Shown here: in pieces, positions 35,101-50,100 of the stretch
Numbering within the stretch: position 1 is the first letter of the stretch
Layout: each line of letters opens with the position of its first letter
Assembly: GCA_015680685.1 (NCBI GenBank)
Contig: MNCI01005986.1
Coordinates: 148,652-212,651 of the forward strand
Reading direction: 5' to 3'
From: Gnetum montanum
Lineage: Eukaryota > Streptophyta > Gnetopsida > Gnetales > Gnetaceae
Length of the DNA stretch: 64,000 nt
Position numbers and translations under genes: made by a program
Notes under the pieces: generated by a model
Seen by the model: only the letters and a program-made list of their open reading frames with translations
What the model was told of the DNA's origin: nothing
The model's database searches: none

Positions 35101-38100
35101 TTTACTAATTCTGCTATAGACCTTGATTTAAATGATTAAGTAATCATGAACAAGAAAGAACAATCTTCGGATGCCCTTATAAAGGACCAATGGATAGTAA
35201 GAGTGGAGAGAGAGTGTTGGTTGAGTGTATTTAGGGTAGACAATGGTGGACTTGATGTGCTTGGTGGCTCAAAACCAACTTGTTAGGGGCCCTAGATGTT
35301 TCTGATGAGCAAGGGAAACCATGTAGCTTCAAGAGATCAGGTTGAAGCGGTTTCAAAGATTTCGACAATGGCAATTTCAAGGGCTTGCATACTAGTTTTG
35401 ATGGTTCTCACAGAGAGATAGTAGTCAGGAATGTGGATGTTGTTATGTTGAAAGAGCTTTTCACCTCTTGGGCAAAGAGCCAAAAGCTGTGGAAGGCCTA
35501 GTACCAAGTGTTGGTGATGCACCAGGTTCCGTTGGCATGCATGTAGCCAGCTCTAGTGCTTCTTGGCAACCAGACATCAAAGCCATTAATGCTATAGGGC
35601 AATAGGACTCTTCATCTGAAGGTGGCTTCTAATTAGGCAAAAGGACTTCAAATTCTAAAGGGTAGTTGGACTGGTAAGTTTATTATTGTTGGTGCTGATT
35701 CACACATAGGTGGTAGATTTTTGCATCATGGGAAGTCACCAAGGTCAATGTTAGGTTTTCCATATGGAATTTTTTCTTTTTGTCTTGCAGACTCTTGATA
35801 ATTGTGATAAGGTTTTGCAAGGGGGCCCTAGTTTTTTAGAGCACCAAGGCTTGCCCTCACTGGTGGGTAGGTGCACACAGAGATCCAAAGCTATTTAATC
35901 AAATCCTGATTTGCCTCCAAATCTCTGGACTCCCCTTGGAAGTTTTGGTCTAACTCCTTTCTTCAAACCCTTGCCATATTTTTTGGGAGTTTATCACATT
36001 TGACAAGTTCACAGCTTCACAAGCTAGAATGGATTTTGCTCATTTCTATGTTTGGCGCTTGCTAAAGTACTTTGATCTTCTCAAAGAGATCCATATGGAG
36101 ACTTCTGCAAGAGAAGAAGCCATTGTGTTGGAATATGAAAATGTCCTAGTATAGAGTAAAGAATGAAGCTCAACACCCAAGGCTACCACTCGAGGATAAA
36201 ACTTTTGTGGGAAAGGGAACCACCTGGCAAAATATTGCAAGACAAATTTGTGTAGTGAGGCACATGAATGAAAGCCTATAGAGCCTACATAGCAAATTGT
36301 TGGATGAAAGGGTTATCTTTCTCCAAAAGCCCCCTTGAAGGAGCACACTAGAACTCTCTAGGGAACAATTGCTAGTTTGAATAAGTGTGCTTTAGCGAAA
36401 GGAAAGCCCCACATCCTTCCCCCAAGAAGTCAAACTACAAAATTTTAAGAAAACACTTTAGCATTCTAGTGAATGAAGAGGTTGCTACGAAGGAGACATA
36501 TGAGGAAGTTGCAGTTGCAATGAATAAGTTGGACCTAAGTTCCCCTATGATTGATTTGGTGGAGCCTTCACAAGAAACAAATAAGAAGGATTAGTAGTGG
36601 GAGGAGGACATCCTTCAGATCTCAGGGGAGCTCCTTCCCCTCTGGAAGTGGGTCACACCACTTAGGGGATCCTCCACAACATCCTCCCCGCCACCACCCA
36701 CATCAAACGCTAGATTCTAAAGGACAAAAATGAAGGCTTTAAGGTCTACCCTAAGAACCAAAACGTTGGGAGACCAAGCACCTAAGAGATCAGAAGTAAA
36801 ATGACAAAGCAAGATTTAGATTTGGTAACTCAATGGATTCTTAAGGAAGTCTATAGAAAACAATCTAAAAGTAGACCATGAAGCTCCTCACTTGGAACTG
36901 TTGGGGCCATGGTAACACATATAAAAGAGATACCCTCAAGGAGTTGGTGAAACAAGGGAAATGTGGTGATGTTTGTTTGCTAGAAAACCAAACTTCCTGC
37001 TCAATAGGCAAAGTTCCTTCATTGGAAAGGATGGTATTCCTTTTTTATGGATTCCAGAGGAAGAGCTAGAGGCCTAGCAATTCTAACTAAACTACAACCC
37101 CAACATCTGTTTTGCTTAAATTGGAGTCTTACTTTATTTTTGCCTGATCTGAACCTCTAGGTTACCAATTTCTATGGCACACTAGTTTGGACTGACTGAT
37201 TGAGTGAGTTGATCACTGTCAAGGTTCCAAATCATGACCAATGGATCATTGCTACAGATTTCAACCAATGCCTTTACAACTAGGAGAAATCAACTGGGGG
37301 AAAGACAAACCTACAAGGTAGCAAAGAGTGCTCTCAATTTCTAATGGATTTCCATTTGACAGATCTGGATATTTAGGGGTGTAAGTTTACTTGGAGCAAT
37401 AAGCACAGAGAAGTAGACAAAGTGCTTTCAAGGATTGAGAGAGTATGGGTAAGCTCCTCACTGTTGGTATATTCACAATTTGTACTTACTACCTTTGAAC
37501 ACAAGGCCTCTAATTACAGGTCCCTGCTTCTGATTGTTGACCATCCACAAGAGGGCAAGAGATCTTCATTCACATTCAAATTTGAATGCAACTGGCTACA
37601 AAAATCCTGGCTAAAGAACATGGTTGCTAAGGCCTGTGTAGGATACACTGATCGTTGAGACCCAAGGCACGCTATCAATCAAGCATTGAACCAAGTGAAG
37701 CGAGATATTAAAAGCCTTTCCAAACAGGAGAAATATTCTTTTAAATTTCTCAAATAGGAGAAACTTTAGTGTTACAACCAGATCCAATCACTCCAAGTGC
37801 AAGGATTTGATTTATTCGGGGATGAGCTAACTGTTCTTGAAGAACTACAACTCCTCTCTCAAGAAGAAGAGTCCCACTAGAAGAAGCATTCAAGGGCTCG
37901 GTGGCAGAGAGATGGAGATGGGGATGGTTTTAGTGTGTCATGCCCCATGTGTCCAATATGATAAACAAGAGAACAAAAAGTTACTTACACTTTGTTATCA
38001 CATCAAGCAAAAAGACAAACTGATTTTTATTTTGTTAAAAATTTGATAGCTGGATGTAATTAGAGAATGATCCCGATCTCTCATGTCTCTTGAATTTTCA

Positions 38101-41100
38101 GCCTCGGTTTTCATAAAATAGGCTTGTCCCATCATATTCTATTAAGACTCCATCATTTGACTATAAATATGTGGGCAAATCATGTTTGTGAAAGATGTAA
38201 TTGATGTCATTGAGGCAATTTGATGCTACAGCAATAAGATTGTTTATCCTACGAAATTTTCCACTCCAACAACTTTCATCAATTCATCATATTCACCAAT
38301 TCATTAATCCAAGAAGTTGAACAATCACGTTCAGGGCCTCTTATTAAATAGATTTCAACCATCAAATCATCTTAAATCAATTCCAAATTTTGCAGGCAAG
38401 TAGATTGTTGAAAGAGCTTTGTATCAAGTATTCACTCACTTATCACAGAGATATTTATCGTGCAAATCACCAATTTCTATTCTGAACACTAAACAATTTT
38501 ATTCAGGACCTCTTTTTGGGACAAAGTTGAATCATCAAATAAATTCCAATTGATCTGAAATTTTACAGGCTTATAGATTGTAGAACGAGCTTTCCAACAA
38601 GCCTAAGATCAGCCCAAAACTCATCCAGATTTAGAAGATATCGCAACTACAAAATCAGAAAAAATTCAATTTTTCTCAGTTGAATCAACCACATCATCCA
38701 TTTTATTGAGCTGCCAAAAATCTGCAAAATAAAAAAATTTCTTTTGAATCTTCTTACATCTAAAAAATCTACAGATGGAATGCCCAATAAATTCACATGC
38801 TACAAGTGGAAGATGACCTAACCTCTAATCCTAACAAGATTGCTAGAGCCATGGTGAATTTTTGATAGAACATCTGCTCCAAGGGAGCTTCCTCCCCTAT
38901 TTTTGTCCCTTTTTAATGGATTCTTGATCAACAGGCCAACTTTAGATTGCTAGCCCCCATTTCAAAAGCAGAAATTTGTAAGGATATTTTCACTATAAGA
39001 CTAGTTGAGCTTCTGAACCAAATGGCTGACCAATCAAATTTTTCAGAGCTCTCCAATATCATTAGTGATAATCTAGTAGATTTGTTAAATTTGATGCTTC
39101 AGTAGGGTCAAGTAAGAAAAGAGCTTAACTATTTCCAAAATTATCGTAGTGCCTAAAATTAGAGATCCCTCACAGCCCTCAGAGTACATACCTATCAAGG
39201 TTTGCAACACTACTTCACATCTTCTCCACAATGCTCATTCGTCATTTGGAACCGCTCATGCCCATTTTGGTAAGACAAGAAGTTGGATTCATCAAAGAAA
39301 GGTACATCTAAAACCACATCATCCTCCTTCAGGAGCTCATGCACTCTACTCAATAGGCTAACTTTCTAGGTATGTTCCTCAAACTTGATATAGCAAAGGC
39401 TTATGATACGGTTAGTTGGTCTACATTGCAAGAGATTATGCTCAAGAAGGGGTTTGACGAGAGGTTTGTCCATTTGTACCTGGACATGCAAAGAACTAGG
39501 ACCTACTATATTGAGATTAATGACCAACTTAAAGGGTTTTCCTCCCCTCAAAGGGTACAAAGATCCATAATCTCTATACTTGTTTATTTTTGCTATGGAT
39601 TTCATATGTAAACATTACAAATTGGAGGGAGTTAGAGGTCTACAAGTGAAAGGCATCACATGCATTGCCAACCATTACGTAGATGACATAATAATCACTA
39701 CGAAGGCATCATTTTGTAAGAAGAGACTATCAAGAGAGCTCTTCACCACATTGGAAAAAAGTTGGGACTTAACATAAATGGGAAAAAATCTACTAACCAT
39801 TTTGTTCAAATAGAGAGGATTATGAAGGGGAGAATCCGGAGGACTCTATGTATCAATCATGGCTCTCAAGGGGACTCCTACATAGGGATCCTAACTTATT
39901 CTCAGTAAAGAAATTGCACTCTTGGTTTAATTTCATTCAAAAGCTCCAAAATTGGATCAAACACTAGACTTCTAAATTTCTAACCAATAAGAGAAGAATT
40001 CTTTTGGTCACCTCTATCCTCCCTGCTATCTCCAACTACATTGCTTCAATTTATTACCCACAAGACATGTGATTAATACAATTAATGATCTTCTAAGAAA
40101 TTTCATATGCTATGGAGGGAAAGGAGGTGGTGTAGGGATACCTCTTCCAATCCCCTTTGGTTCTTCCCTACGTGTGTGTTTGTAGGTTTCAAGCTTGAAG
40201 AAGACATCTTGATTGAGCCCTAAGATTGACAAGAGATTTCTAGAAATCAAAGGAGAGGTCTTACAGTTTGGGCTAATGTCTAGGGCAAGATGTCTCATCA
40301 ATGAAGAAGACGTCTCAAGGCAGACATCTCCCCTAATCAAGAGACATCTTGGACAAGACATCTCCCCTATGAACAAGATGTATTGCCAGTTGAGGAGATG
40401 TCTTGTAGAAATAGAAGATGTCTTCCCCGAAAGCTGTGTTTTCGAAGGATGTCTTGGCAAGGTCAAAGACAACCTGTACAGCCAAGGAAACTTCCAAAAA
40501 CATATGATGAGCTTCAAGTTGAGTTGAGGAAAGGCTTCTAGGTTTCTTGTCTTCTAGTTTGTCATAAATATTATTGTATTCACCATTGTTGGTACTATGA
40601 GTGACTGAGAGAGCTCTTGATTGTGGAGAGCTAAGCAAAAGAGGGTGTGTGAGCACACTGAGTGAGTGCAATTGGTGTTTGCAGCCCCGAGATCAACTTG
40701 TGGTGTGTTGGCCTATGTGTTCTATTCTCTTGTGTCTTACTTGTGAGTCAAGCTCTCCATCCTGAGTTGTGGGAAAGATTCTCTATTGGTTGTGTTTTGC
40801 GTTAAGGAAAACCATTGTGTGGTTGTAAAGCCTCATACTTTGCAATATCGTTTGAGTGTGATAGGTTTTGGTGGTTTGTGGGTTTTGAGAACCCTGTTGT
40901 AATCTTCTAATAAATTAATTGAAGATAACTAGTTTTCTTGTTTTCTAGCAAAAAGTTGTCTTTGCACAATATTTAGATTTAGTACTTGAGGTGATTTAAT
41001 TGTGAAGTGAACCTAGTCTAGCATTATCGGTATTGGAGCCTAGCTTTGATTTTGGGGATTTGGAGCTTACTATTTATTGTTTCTTGGAAATTCGTTAAGG

Positions 41101-44100
41101 ATTGTGTCAATTTCAAATGGCACCTAAGAAGAAAAAACTGCAAGCGCTGAATCAAGACATGGAGAGCATGAAGTCTACCTTCCATAGGATGGTTGCTCAA
41201 ATAGATGAAATCAACGCAAAGGTAGACAGAAATGCCTATCCTCGCCATATCCAAACACACAGAAGTGAAGAGCATGCACATTCAAATGAAGAAGTTTCAC
41301 AACCAACTAGAGAAGAAGTGGATATGGGAGTGAAGGAAACCATCAGCCAAGGATTCCAATGCAAGGGAATCCTATTCCTCATGGAACTCTGAACGCTCCA
41401 ATGGTGTTAAACACTTCTTCTATAGGCAAACTTGACAAGGAAGATGAGGCAAGGCTTGCTAGAACATTCAGAAATGTTGCTAGACTTCCATACGTGGAGT
41501 TGAAGACTTTCAATGGTGTAGATGGCACCAATGCTTTTGCAAGTTGGTTGAAGGCACTTGAAAAGCATTTTAAGTTGGAAGAGGTACCGAATAACTTGAG
41601 GGTACCTATTATTGAATCCAAATTAGAAAGTATGGCTTCTACTTGGTGGAAAAAGGAGTTCCAAGGTTATGAAAGATGAAACAATCAACCCATTAGAGAT
41701 TGGGATCTAATAAAATACAAATTGAAAAGAAAATTTGAACAGTTTCGTTAGAGGCAAGAAACCATTATGAAGTTGAAATTCCTAAGGCAAGGTGACAAGG
41801 ATGTCAAAGAATTCTACATTGAATTTTGTGATCTATTCCATCAAGCTAAGGTAAACTGGAAAAGAGTATGAACAGGCTTCAATCTGTTTAGGAGGCCTCA
41901 AATTGGTGTACCAACAAGAACTATCTTTTTATGAGCCACAAACTCTTGATGAGGCTTACAATTTGGCACTCAAGGCTAAGAAGAAATTAAGTGGATTTGG
42001 AAATAGGAACAAACAAACTTCCAAGGCGAAGGAGAAGGGATCCAAATTTGAGAAAGGATCCAAGTACAAATATGAAGACGAGGAGGCAGCCATGATAAGA
42101 AGATTGTACGAGGCGATGAGAAGGGCAAAGCCAAAAAGGACCAAGGCAAAGGATGCAAGGGTCAAGGCAGTGACTCATCAAAAATCAATGATTCAAGTGT
42201 GGAGAATGGAGACACAAGTAATGAAATTGTCCACTTCACAAAGCAGTCAAGGGCAAAGATGTGCAAACCATGGAGGTGGAAGAGACATCAAGCCAAGGTT
42301 TTTAGAGAGGTAATCCTAATGCTCCAAAAATTAAGGATATTTCTAAATTAAATTCTTGTGCATTCATGGGGAATGTGAACATAGGAAATCATCCTAATAG
42401 AAAATTGTTGTTTTGGATTGGGGCTAGATGTTTGCCTAGTGTGGAATGGATACATGTTTTGATTGATGGGGGAGCCAAAAAAAATGTTATTTATTCTAGG
42501 GCAATTGCTAGATTGGGGTTAGTAACTAATCCTCATTCGAGACCCTATAAAGTGCATTGATTGTCTAGAGATTTTTCTAAAGAGGTGAGGGAACAATGTA
42601 CTTTGAAGTTTAAAATTGAAGGTTCTGAAGTGTGGTGTGCTTCCAATAGATTGTGTTGATGCAACTCTTGCTAGACCTTGGAATTTTGACAATGGTGCTT
42701 AGCTTGATGGAGAAAGAAATGTATGTAGTGTAGCTAGACTTATGGAATCCATGAGTTGATTCCTATGACAGTTGAATAAGTGAGGTAGCAACACTCACTT
42801 AATGCTTCATTAATCCTTCTAGGAGAGAGGAAATATATTAAGGAACATGACAAAACCAGTTTTGATTTTTGTTGCTATGACAACAGTTGCTACTAACCAT
42901 GATGATGTGCAAGTTGAACTTCCCACAAGTGTACTAGGCTTGAAGCAAACATTTCCAAAGGTGTTCAAGAAGGAAGATGAAAGGTTTGGTGAAGTAGAGA
43001 TTGATGAGAAAAGGAGTTCTCAAGTATCTCTTATTAAGCAAGGGAGTGCTCAATACTCAAAGGTTTCAAGAGAGGGAACCAAGTGCTTCGTCAAAGAGAC
43101 CAAGAAATCTTCAAAGTCCAAGATGGTGTAGGCTGCTGATCAAGGAGAGTTCCTACCTCATAAGTCACGGGAGGTGAAGGATCAAAGCCAAAAGAGTGGC
43201 AAAGATCAAGGGACTTCTTCAAGGAGGATCAAGGGTAGCACTAGAAGGTATGATACTCATTCCTTTTGCAATTGTTCTATACCTTGTCGCAAAGGAAAGG
43301 AGATTCTAAGCCAAGTTGAGGCTATCTCATGGGAGAGAGGTGAGTCTTCTAGTCCATGTATGTGAAAGAATGATTACTTTAATGATGTTTTTGATGAAAT
43401 TGATGTTAAAGCCATGGAAGATAGTTTACCTTTTGAGTTGTTACCTCCAAAATGGGATGAGGTGCTTGTTGATGATTCCTTTGAAGAGGAGAAGCAATTG
43501 GAATTGAGAGCTCCTATTTGGGATCTTGAACCTTCAAGCTTTAATGAGATTGGACAGCCACATGTTGAAGATCAAGTTGAACCAAAGATGGATGGGAGAA
43601 GCCACCAAGAGGTAAGTGTGAGCTTTACGTGATTGATGATTGTAATATCTCTCATTTTGAAGCAAGTGTGATGGATGCTAGTTTTCACTTCAGCTTGGTA
43701 GCGGTTTGATCAATGGTAATGATGAGCATCATGATCATTGTGGTGAATGTGGTGAGATCGAGAGTCATGTTGTGAGTTTTGATGCCATTGTTAGTGAGAC
43801 GAAGACTAATAATGGTAATTTATTTGATGAAGATGGCTATTGGGATAGTCATTGCGAGAAGGTCATTATTGATGTTGGTGAAGACATTAATAATGATATG
43901 ATTTTCCAGAATTTGGAGATGCTTGCTATTGAGTATAGCAATGATGAATTTGTGAAGTGTGTTGATGGATTTGATTGTATTGGCTGTAAAATGGAGGAGT
44001 AGCATGAAGGCAATCTACATGGTGGTGCTAAGGATGAAAGNTAGGAGTAGCATGAAGGCAATCTACATGGTGGTGCTAAGGATGAAAGAAAGCTAAGTGG

Positions 44101-47100
44101 CAGACTTCCAAACACCAAGAAGAAGATGAGCTTTGATGGTGAAGTTCAACTTAGTGCTGATTTTGTACAAGAGATGAGGGATCTCTATACACCAATAAAA
44201 TCAAATCTTGAGAAGAAGGCTGAAGAGAGAGTCCTCGAAAGGAATGAGGGTAAACATAAGCCTAATTTTGCTGTTGATGACTTGGTTTGGGTGCACTTGA
44301 AGAAGAAGCAGTTGAGAGGTGTTAACTTCTCCAAATTGAAAGCCAAGAAGATGTGGTTTTTCAAAATCAAGGCTAAGATCAATGATAATGCCTTTGAGAC
44401 AGATTTACCAAATGATGTTGGTATGTCTTTTATGTTTAATGTTTTAGATCTTGTGCACTACCATGGACTAGTTGATGAGGAGACCATATAGGGTAACATC
44501 AATGAGTTGAAGAGGGTTATTGATTAGTCCAAGCATTCAATGCAGAGGAACACAATCATACTCAAGCGGAGGAAAGCTTCTAGCACTCAAGGAGTCAAGA
44601 GGCATGAATATTTGATCCATTGGAAGGATCAATCTACTAAGGATGTTGTATGGGTCCATGAGACCAAGCATCATAAGTGGAGGATCACTTCAACCCCTAC
44701 TCCCTTGTCCACCGGAGTTCACTTTTTGAATGGTGTGAGAGCTAGTGTAGGGACACCTCTTCTGATCCCCTTTGTTCCTTCCCTACATGTATGTTTGCAA
44801 GTTTTGGGCTTGAAAAAGATGTCTTGGAGGGCTAGAAGATGTCTTGGCTGAGACCTGAGATTGATAGGAGATGTGAGACCTAAGATTGATAGGAGATGTA
44901 TGGAAATCATAGGAGATGTCTTACAGTTTGGGCTGATGTCTTGGGCAAGACACCTTGTCTATGAACACCTTCCCTAGTTAGGAGACGTCTTAAACAAGAT
45001 GTCTCCCTTATGAACAAGATGTCCCAGCCAAGACCTCTTGCTAGTTGAGAAGACATCTTGCAAAAACAAAGGACATCTTCCTCAAGAGCTCAATTTTCGC
45101 AGGAGATGTTTTAGCAAGGTCAAAGACAACCCATACGACCAAGGAAACTTCCAAAACCACCTATCACAATTCAGGAAACAACTAAAACAAGATGGAAAAG
45201 GATGAAAACAACCTAGGAGAAGGTGAGAAGACTTGGGAAATTGTTACACCCCACCTAAGTCCAATAGGTATGGTCATCCGCTTATGAGTTATACATTACA
45301 TGTGTAGTCTCGGTGGGTTTTTAGGAACGAGTTAATGTATTTTATATGTTATGAGGATTCGTTTTTATGTTATGATTATGTTGTCTTTACATACTTAACT
45401 AACGTGATTATGTACACTAGCCCTGTGTGATGTGTTAGACAAGTGATGTTGCTAGCAGAGGTGTTAGATTGGGGTACAAAAGCACCTATCTGGTATGTTT
45501 TTATGTTTTATGTGTGATTTTGGTATGTAGGAATTTGTACTATAACCCTATGTTGCATGATGTTCAGGTGTGGTTTTGGCATGTGAATCTGTAGAACGTA
45601 TGATAAGGATCTTGTAGGCTCAAACAAATATTGATTTGGAGTCCCGGTGTGTTCGTTACACATGATTAAAGTTTACGGTATTAGTAGTAGAGATGAAAAA
45701 TGAAAATAACTTATGAAAATCATTTCGTAAAAAAAAAAAAGAAAGGATAAATAATTCAAGTTCAAAAAAAATCCAACAAAAAGTAAAAGTAACGTTAACA
45801 CATGACATGCACCCACAAAAACAAAACAAAGGTTACGTGTATACATATGATTCAATGCATAGTTTTGTTTTTTCTTTTTTTTTTCTCACCGTCTCATCAC
45901 CACTGCTTGGTACCGCAATTGGGTTTGGGTCTTGTTTCTTTTTTTTTTCCCTATTCACAAAAACAGCAATGCATAGGAGTCTGTTTTCTTCCGTTTTTCT
46001 TTCTGCTCTCTTCTTTTTCTAGATTCTGAGCCTTGTGGATGCTTTTTGCTTGTTTTGAGCTTGGATTTGGGATTGCTATGGTCATATCTACATAGGTGCA
46101 GAACTTGTTGGAAGTGAAACACAGTCCCGCAGGATTTTTAAAGATTTTCTACTTGTTTTGGCCTTTCTACCCCAACAATTTTAATTGGTGGGTTGTCTTT
46201 ACCTTTTCCTTGTATTTTTGTGCTGAATTAGTGTATATGATCACATGATGGGGGCATGTGGAGCAGATAGCACAAAGTCTGACCTTAGACATGTTATTTT
46301 GCAAATTTCCCAAAATTGTACGATTTTGGTCACAAATTGTTTATTAATATATATGGTATGATGTGGACTTGTAGAATATGATATGTGATGTTGATGAGCC
46401 TCGTATGATTGAGATATGCTATTTCAGGGGGTCTATTGGGGCACAAGCGTTTTTGGGCTTTCCAATACTTTCTAGTGATAATTAAGTATTATTTTATTAA
46501 TCAAACTTTGAACACACATAACTTTGCTTCTAGGAGTCCGATTTAGATAAAATTAGTGTCGTTGGGATCGTGTTGGAAAGGACTTTCTAATCATGGAATT
46601 AGTTCTCTCTTGGGCATATCTCATTTTGATGGTTAATCTAGTGGTCATTTGTATGGAAGTATGTGTTTTTTGAGAACAATGGTATTGTTTTGTCATATCA
46701 AGGGCTTCATGTTGTTCTATTGCATCATGGTATTGTTTTCATGGAATAACGGTAACTGTTAGGGATGGATATGTGTGGTTATGTTGTTGGGGTGTGTTGT
46801 GCTTATGAACTGTGTTGCTTTAAGCTAGCCAGACTATGTATATGTTTTTGCAATGATGCTTGTGATGGTCGTTGGCGTGTGGTGCTAACATAAGGGTGTG
46901 GACCGATTGGTGATGAGGCACCCTAGAGGTAGTGTGGATTGACCCCCACTGTGATGCATTGGTGAGGCTCCTATCTCAGGCCTCATCTTGAGAGAGGGAG
47001 AGTGTAGGTGTGTTCATCCCTACAGGCAATCCGTGGCACATGTGTGTTTGTCCCTATCGTCAGTCCTCTAGAAGGCTAGCGGTTGCAGTTCATAGGTTGA

Positions 47101-50100
47101 TGGACCCTAGCACTAGTTGAATAAATAAAAGACTAATTAAAGACCCGCAGGCAATGGCTATGATGAGTACTCATGGCAATGTTTCAAATGCTACATTGAG
47201 CATAGATATGCTAGCACTCACATGGGCTATGTATGTGATAGTATTAGTTTGTGAGTCATATATTGAAAATAGGTGTTCTGTTTGGATTATGATTGTGTGG
47301 ATCTTGGACTATTTATGGTATATCATGGGTATGATGACATGGGCATGATAGATGATGTCGGACCATGGCTTTGTATGTGCTTGTATGATAGTATGTTAGC
47401 TTTATGGATGATATGGTGTGTCTTGTTTTGAGCATGCATGAGACTAACAATGTTGCAGGTTGCCTTGTACCCCACTCCTCTCCTCTAGTGCAACACTTGT
47501 CGACCATCTAGCAGGGAAACTGTAAAGGCTTCCTACATAGTTGTGTACTAACTTTATTTCATTGCAGGTGAAAGGCGCAGGAGCATAGACAAGCACAAAG
47601 AGATAGAGTAGAGGAGGGGAAATCCTTTAGTGCTTGGTTATTGTATATTTTCATGTACAATAGTGTGGATTTGATAGCCTTGTATGAAACTCTTTGTACT
47701 ATACTCTTCTATATATGATGATGAGGTTTATGTGTTTTTTTGTATTTTTGCATAGCAGTGTATAGTTTGCTTAATGTAGAGACATGCATTTTTATGATGT
47801 AATATGTACGTTTCGTTTTTGGTATGGTAGGAAAGTTTTGTGCTAATTGACTTTTCTTATTAGCATGTATTCTGCAAATTATTGGTTCTAGTTATCATGC
47901 TTCCCTGCTAAGATTACTTGATCCTGGGCATCACCTTGCCCTAGCTAGGGCTGGGTGTTACATTGTGGTATCGGAGCTAGTTTACTCCAATGTTGTATGA
48001 TGGTGGGGGTAGTCACCCATTTGTGTAATTTCAAGTTACAGAGATATGTAGTAGACGTGGTCATGGTGCTAGTGGGGCTCGTAGACTAGAAAGGCCTAAT
48101 GATGGACAGGAGCAACCTCCTCAAAAATCTAGCAACGGTCCTGCAAATAGGTAGCCAAAGCTTATACAACAATTGTTACAAATCCTGCAGCAACATGTTG
48201 CAGCTAGTGATACTCAGGCAAGTGGGAAGTGATAATGGTAGTGAAGGCTCAGGAGAATCAAACAGACAGCCTATCAATAGGGAACTAGTGGAGCAGTTTC
48301 AAAAATTGGGACCTCCGAAATGTGATGGCACTGAGGATCCCACTGTGGCTACAGAATGGTTGGAGGAATTGCAAAAGGCTTTTGATTTGATGGGCTGTTC
48401 ATCGATGCAACAAACTTGCTTGGTAGTTTATCAATTGGTTGATATTGCCCAGCGTTGGTGGACAACTGAAGAGCAGGCCAAAGGATGGATTGGTCAAGAG
48501 GTGGCATGGGATGATTTTCTAGCCTCTTTCCGAGGTCATTATGTGTCTACACAATATGCACAGGCCAAGGAGAACGAGTTCTACCATTTGTATCAAGGTA
48601 GTTGGTCTATGGCGAAGTATGATGCTTGTTTCTCTGAGCTGAGTAATTATGTACCCTAGATGCAAACAGATACTCAAGGCATAGGCGAACATGTTTGTTT
48701 GAGGCTTAAGGCCATCTTTGAAGGACCACCTATTACCTCTCAAATTAACTTCCTATGATGAAGCTAGAGTACTAGCCATGGATTTAGAGAAAAGTCAATA
48801 GGAGGATATAGTGCGTAGAGAGAGGCAAATGAGGCAAAAGAGAGGATCGACATCTAGAGAGAGGCTTGGCCCCTCTAAGCAAGCTCGTGGCCATGGAGGA
48901 GAGCATCCAACACCCGCTTGTGGTCCTACTGTTGGAGCTGGTCATGGAGCTATTATTTGTTATAGGGGTAGCCTGGTCATCTGTAGAGGGATTGCCAAAA
49001 TTGTTTTGAATGTGGGCAGCCAGGGCATCAGGCTCAAGAGTGCCCAAAGCAAGTAGGTAGTAGTGGGGGAGGCAAAGGCCAAGGACAATGACCTCTAGTT
49101 CAGGGTGGACAGGGAGCACCAATCACTCAGCCCAAAGGAGGGGACCAGAGGACTCAAGGATGGGCTTAACAGACCAGCCTTTGGACATGCAACCAAACAC
49201 AGTGATGAAGATAGGAGGTATGATTTTGGGCTTTGTTGTGTTAATGTTATTTGATCTAGGTGCTAGCCATTCTTTCATAGATCCTATGATTGCACATCAT
49301 GTAGTTGTTGTCTATCATTCTCTTTCTCCTAGGTTGATAGTATCTTCTGCTGGGGGTCATGAAACTCAAGTTGATCAAGTGTGTAGAGGTGTGCAGTAGA
49401 ATTGGAAGGTGTGCAGTAGGTTAGTGATTTACATGTTATGGATCTTGGGGTATATGATGTTATTTTAGGGATGGATTGGTTGTCGTAGTTCAATGCCAAT
49501 TTGGACTGTTGACAAAAGCTCCTACAATTACAATCAGTTGATGGTGTTCCGATTGAGGTACAAACTTGTCAGAGGACTATGTGCCGAGATTTAGTCTCCT
49601 CTCGAATGTATTGTAGGATGCTTCAAAAAGGGCATGCATGCTTTGTGCCTACAATCCATAAAACATATATGGTGGAGATAGATCGAATTCCTATGGTTCA
49701 TGAAATCCTTGATGTATTCCAGTCTGAATTACCAAGTTTGCCACCTAGGCGAGAGATTGAGTTCAAGATCAAACTTAAACCTGGTACAAAGCCTATTTCA
49801 AAGGCTCCACATAGGATGTCTCCTGTAGAGCTAGCAGAGCTAAAGATTCAGCTACAAGAATTGCTAGATAAAGGTCTTATTCGACCCAATGTATCACCGT
49901 GGGATGCACCAATGCTATTCATTAAAAAGAAGGATGAGTGTTTGTGGTTATGCATAGATTATAGGTAGTTAAACCAAGTGATTGTGAGAAATGGATATCC
50001 TTTGCCATGCATTGATGACTTGTTGGATCAACTTCGGGGAGCTCATGTATTCTCAAAGATTGATCTCAAGTCTAGGTATCATCAAGTGCGGGTTTGTGAG

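Larger units (their letters stand above)
35165..40128 (+). mobile_element. 5' two-thirds of an L1-type LINE with 3' extension (LINE-J copy 1)
   Basis: A plus-strand LINE with ORF1 (about 35.6-36.6 kb), endonuclease (36.88-37.66 kb) and reverse transcriptase (38.8-40.1 kb). It stops at GGAGGT (40,123-40,128), where an LTR element begins, and resumes at 54,125-54,131 with GAAGGTCCAAAA. Removing the insert restores K-G-G-S-K, which aligns residue for residue with R-G-G-C-K at 62,020 of the sister LINE. The 3' part is described at 54,131-56,565. The 5' limit is approximate. Confidence 0.85.

Noticed and set aside
45807-46029. Two overlapping short plus-strand frames rich in Phe and Leu
   Set aside because: They are poly-T/pyrimidine-rich LTR sequence of element C, repeated in the right LTR.
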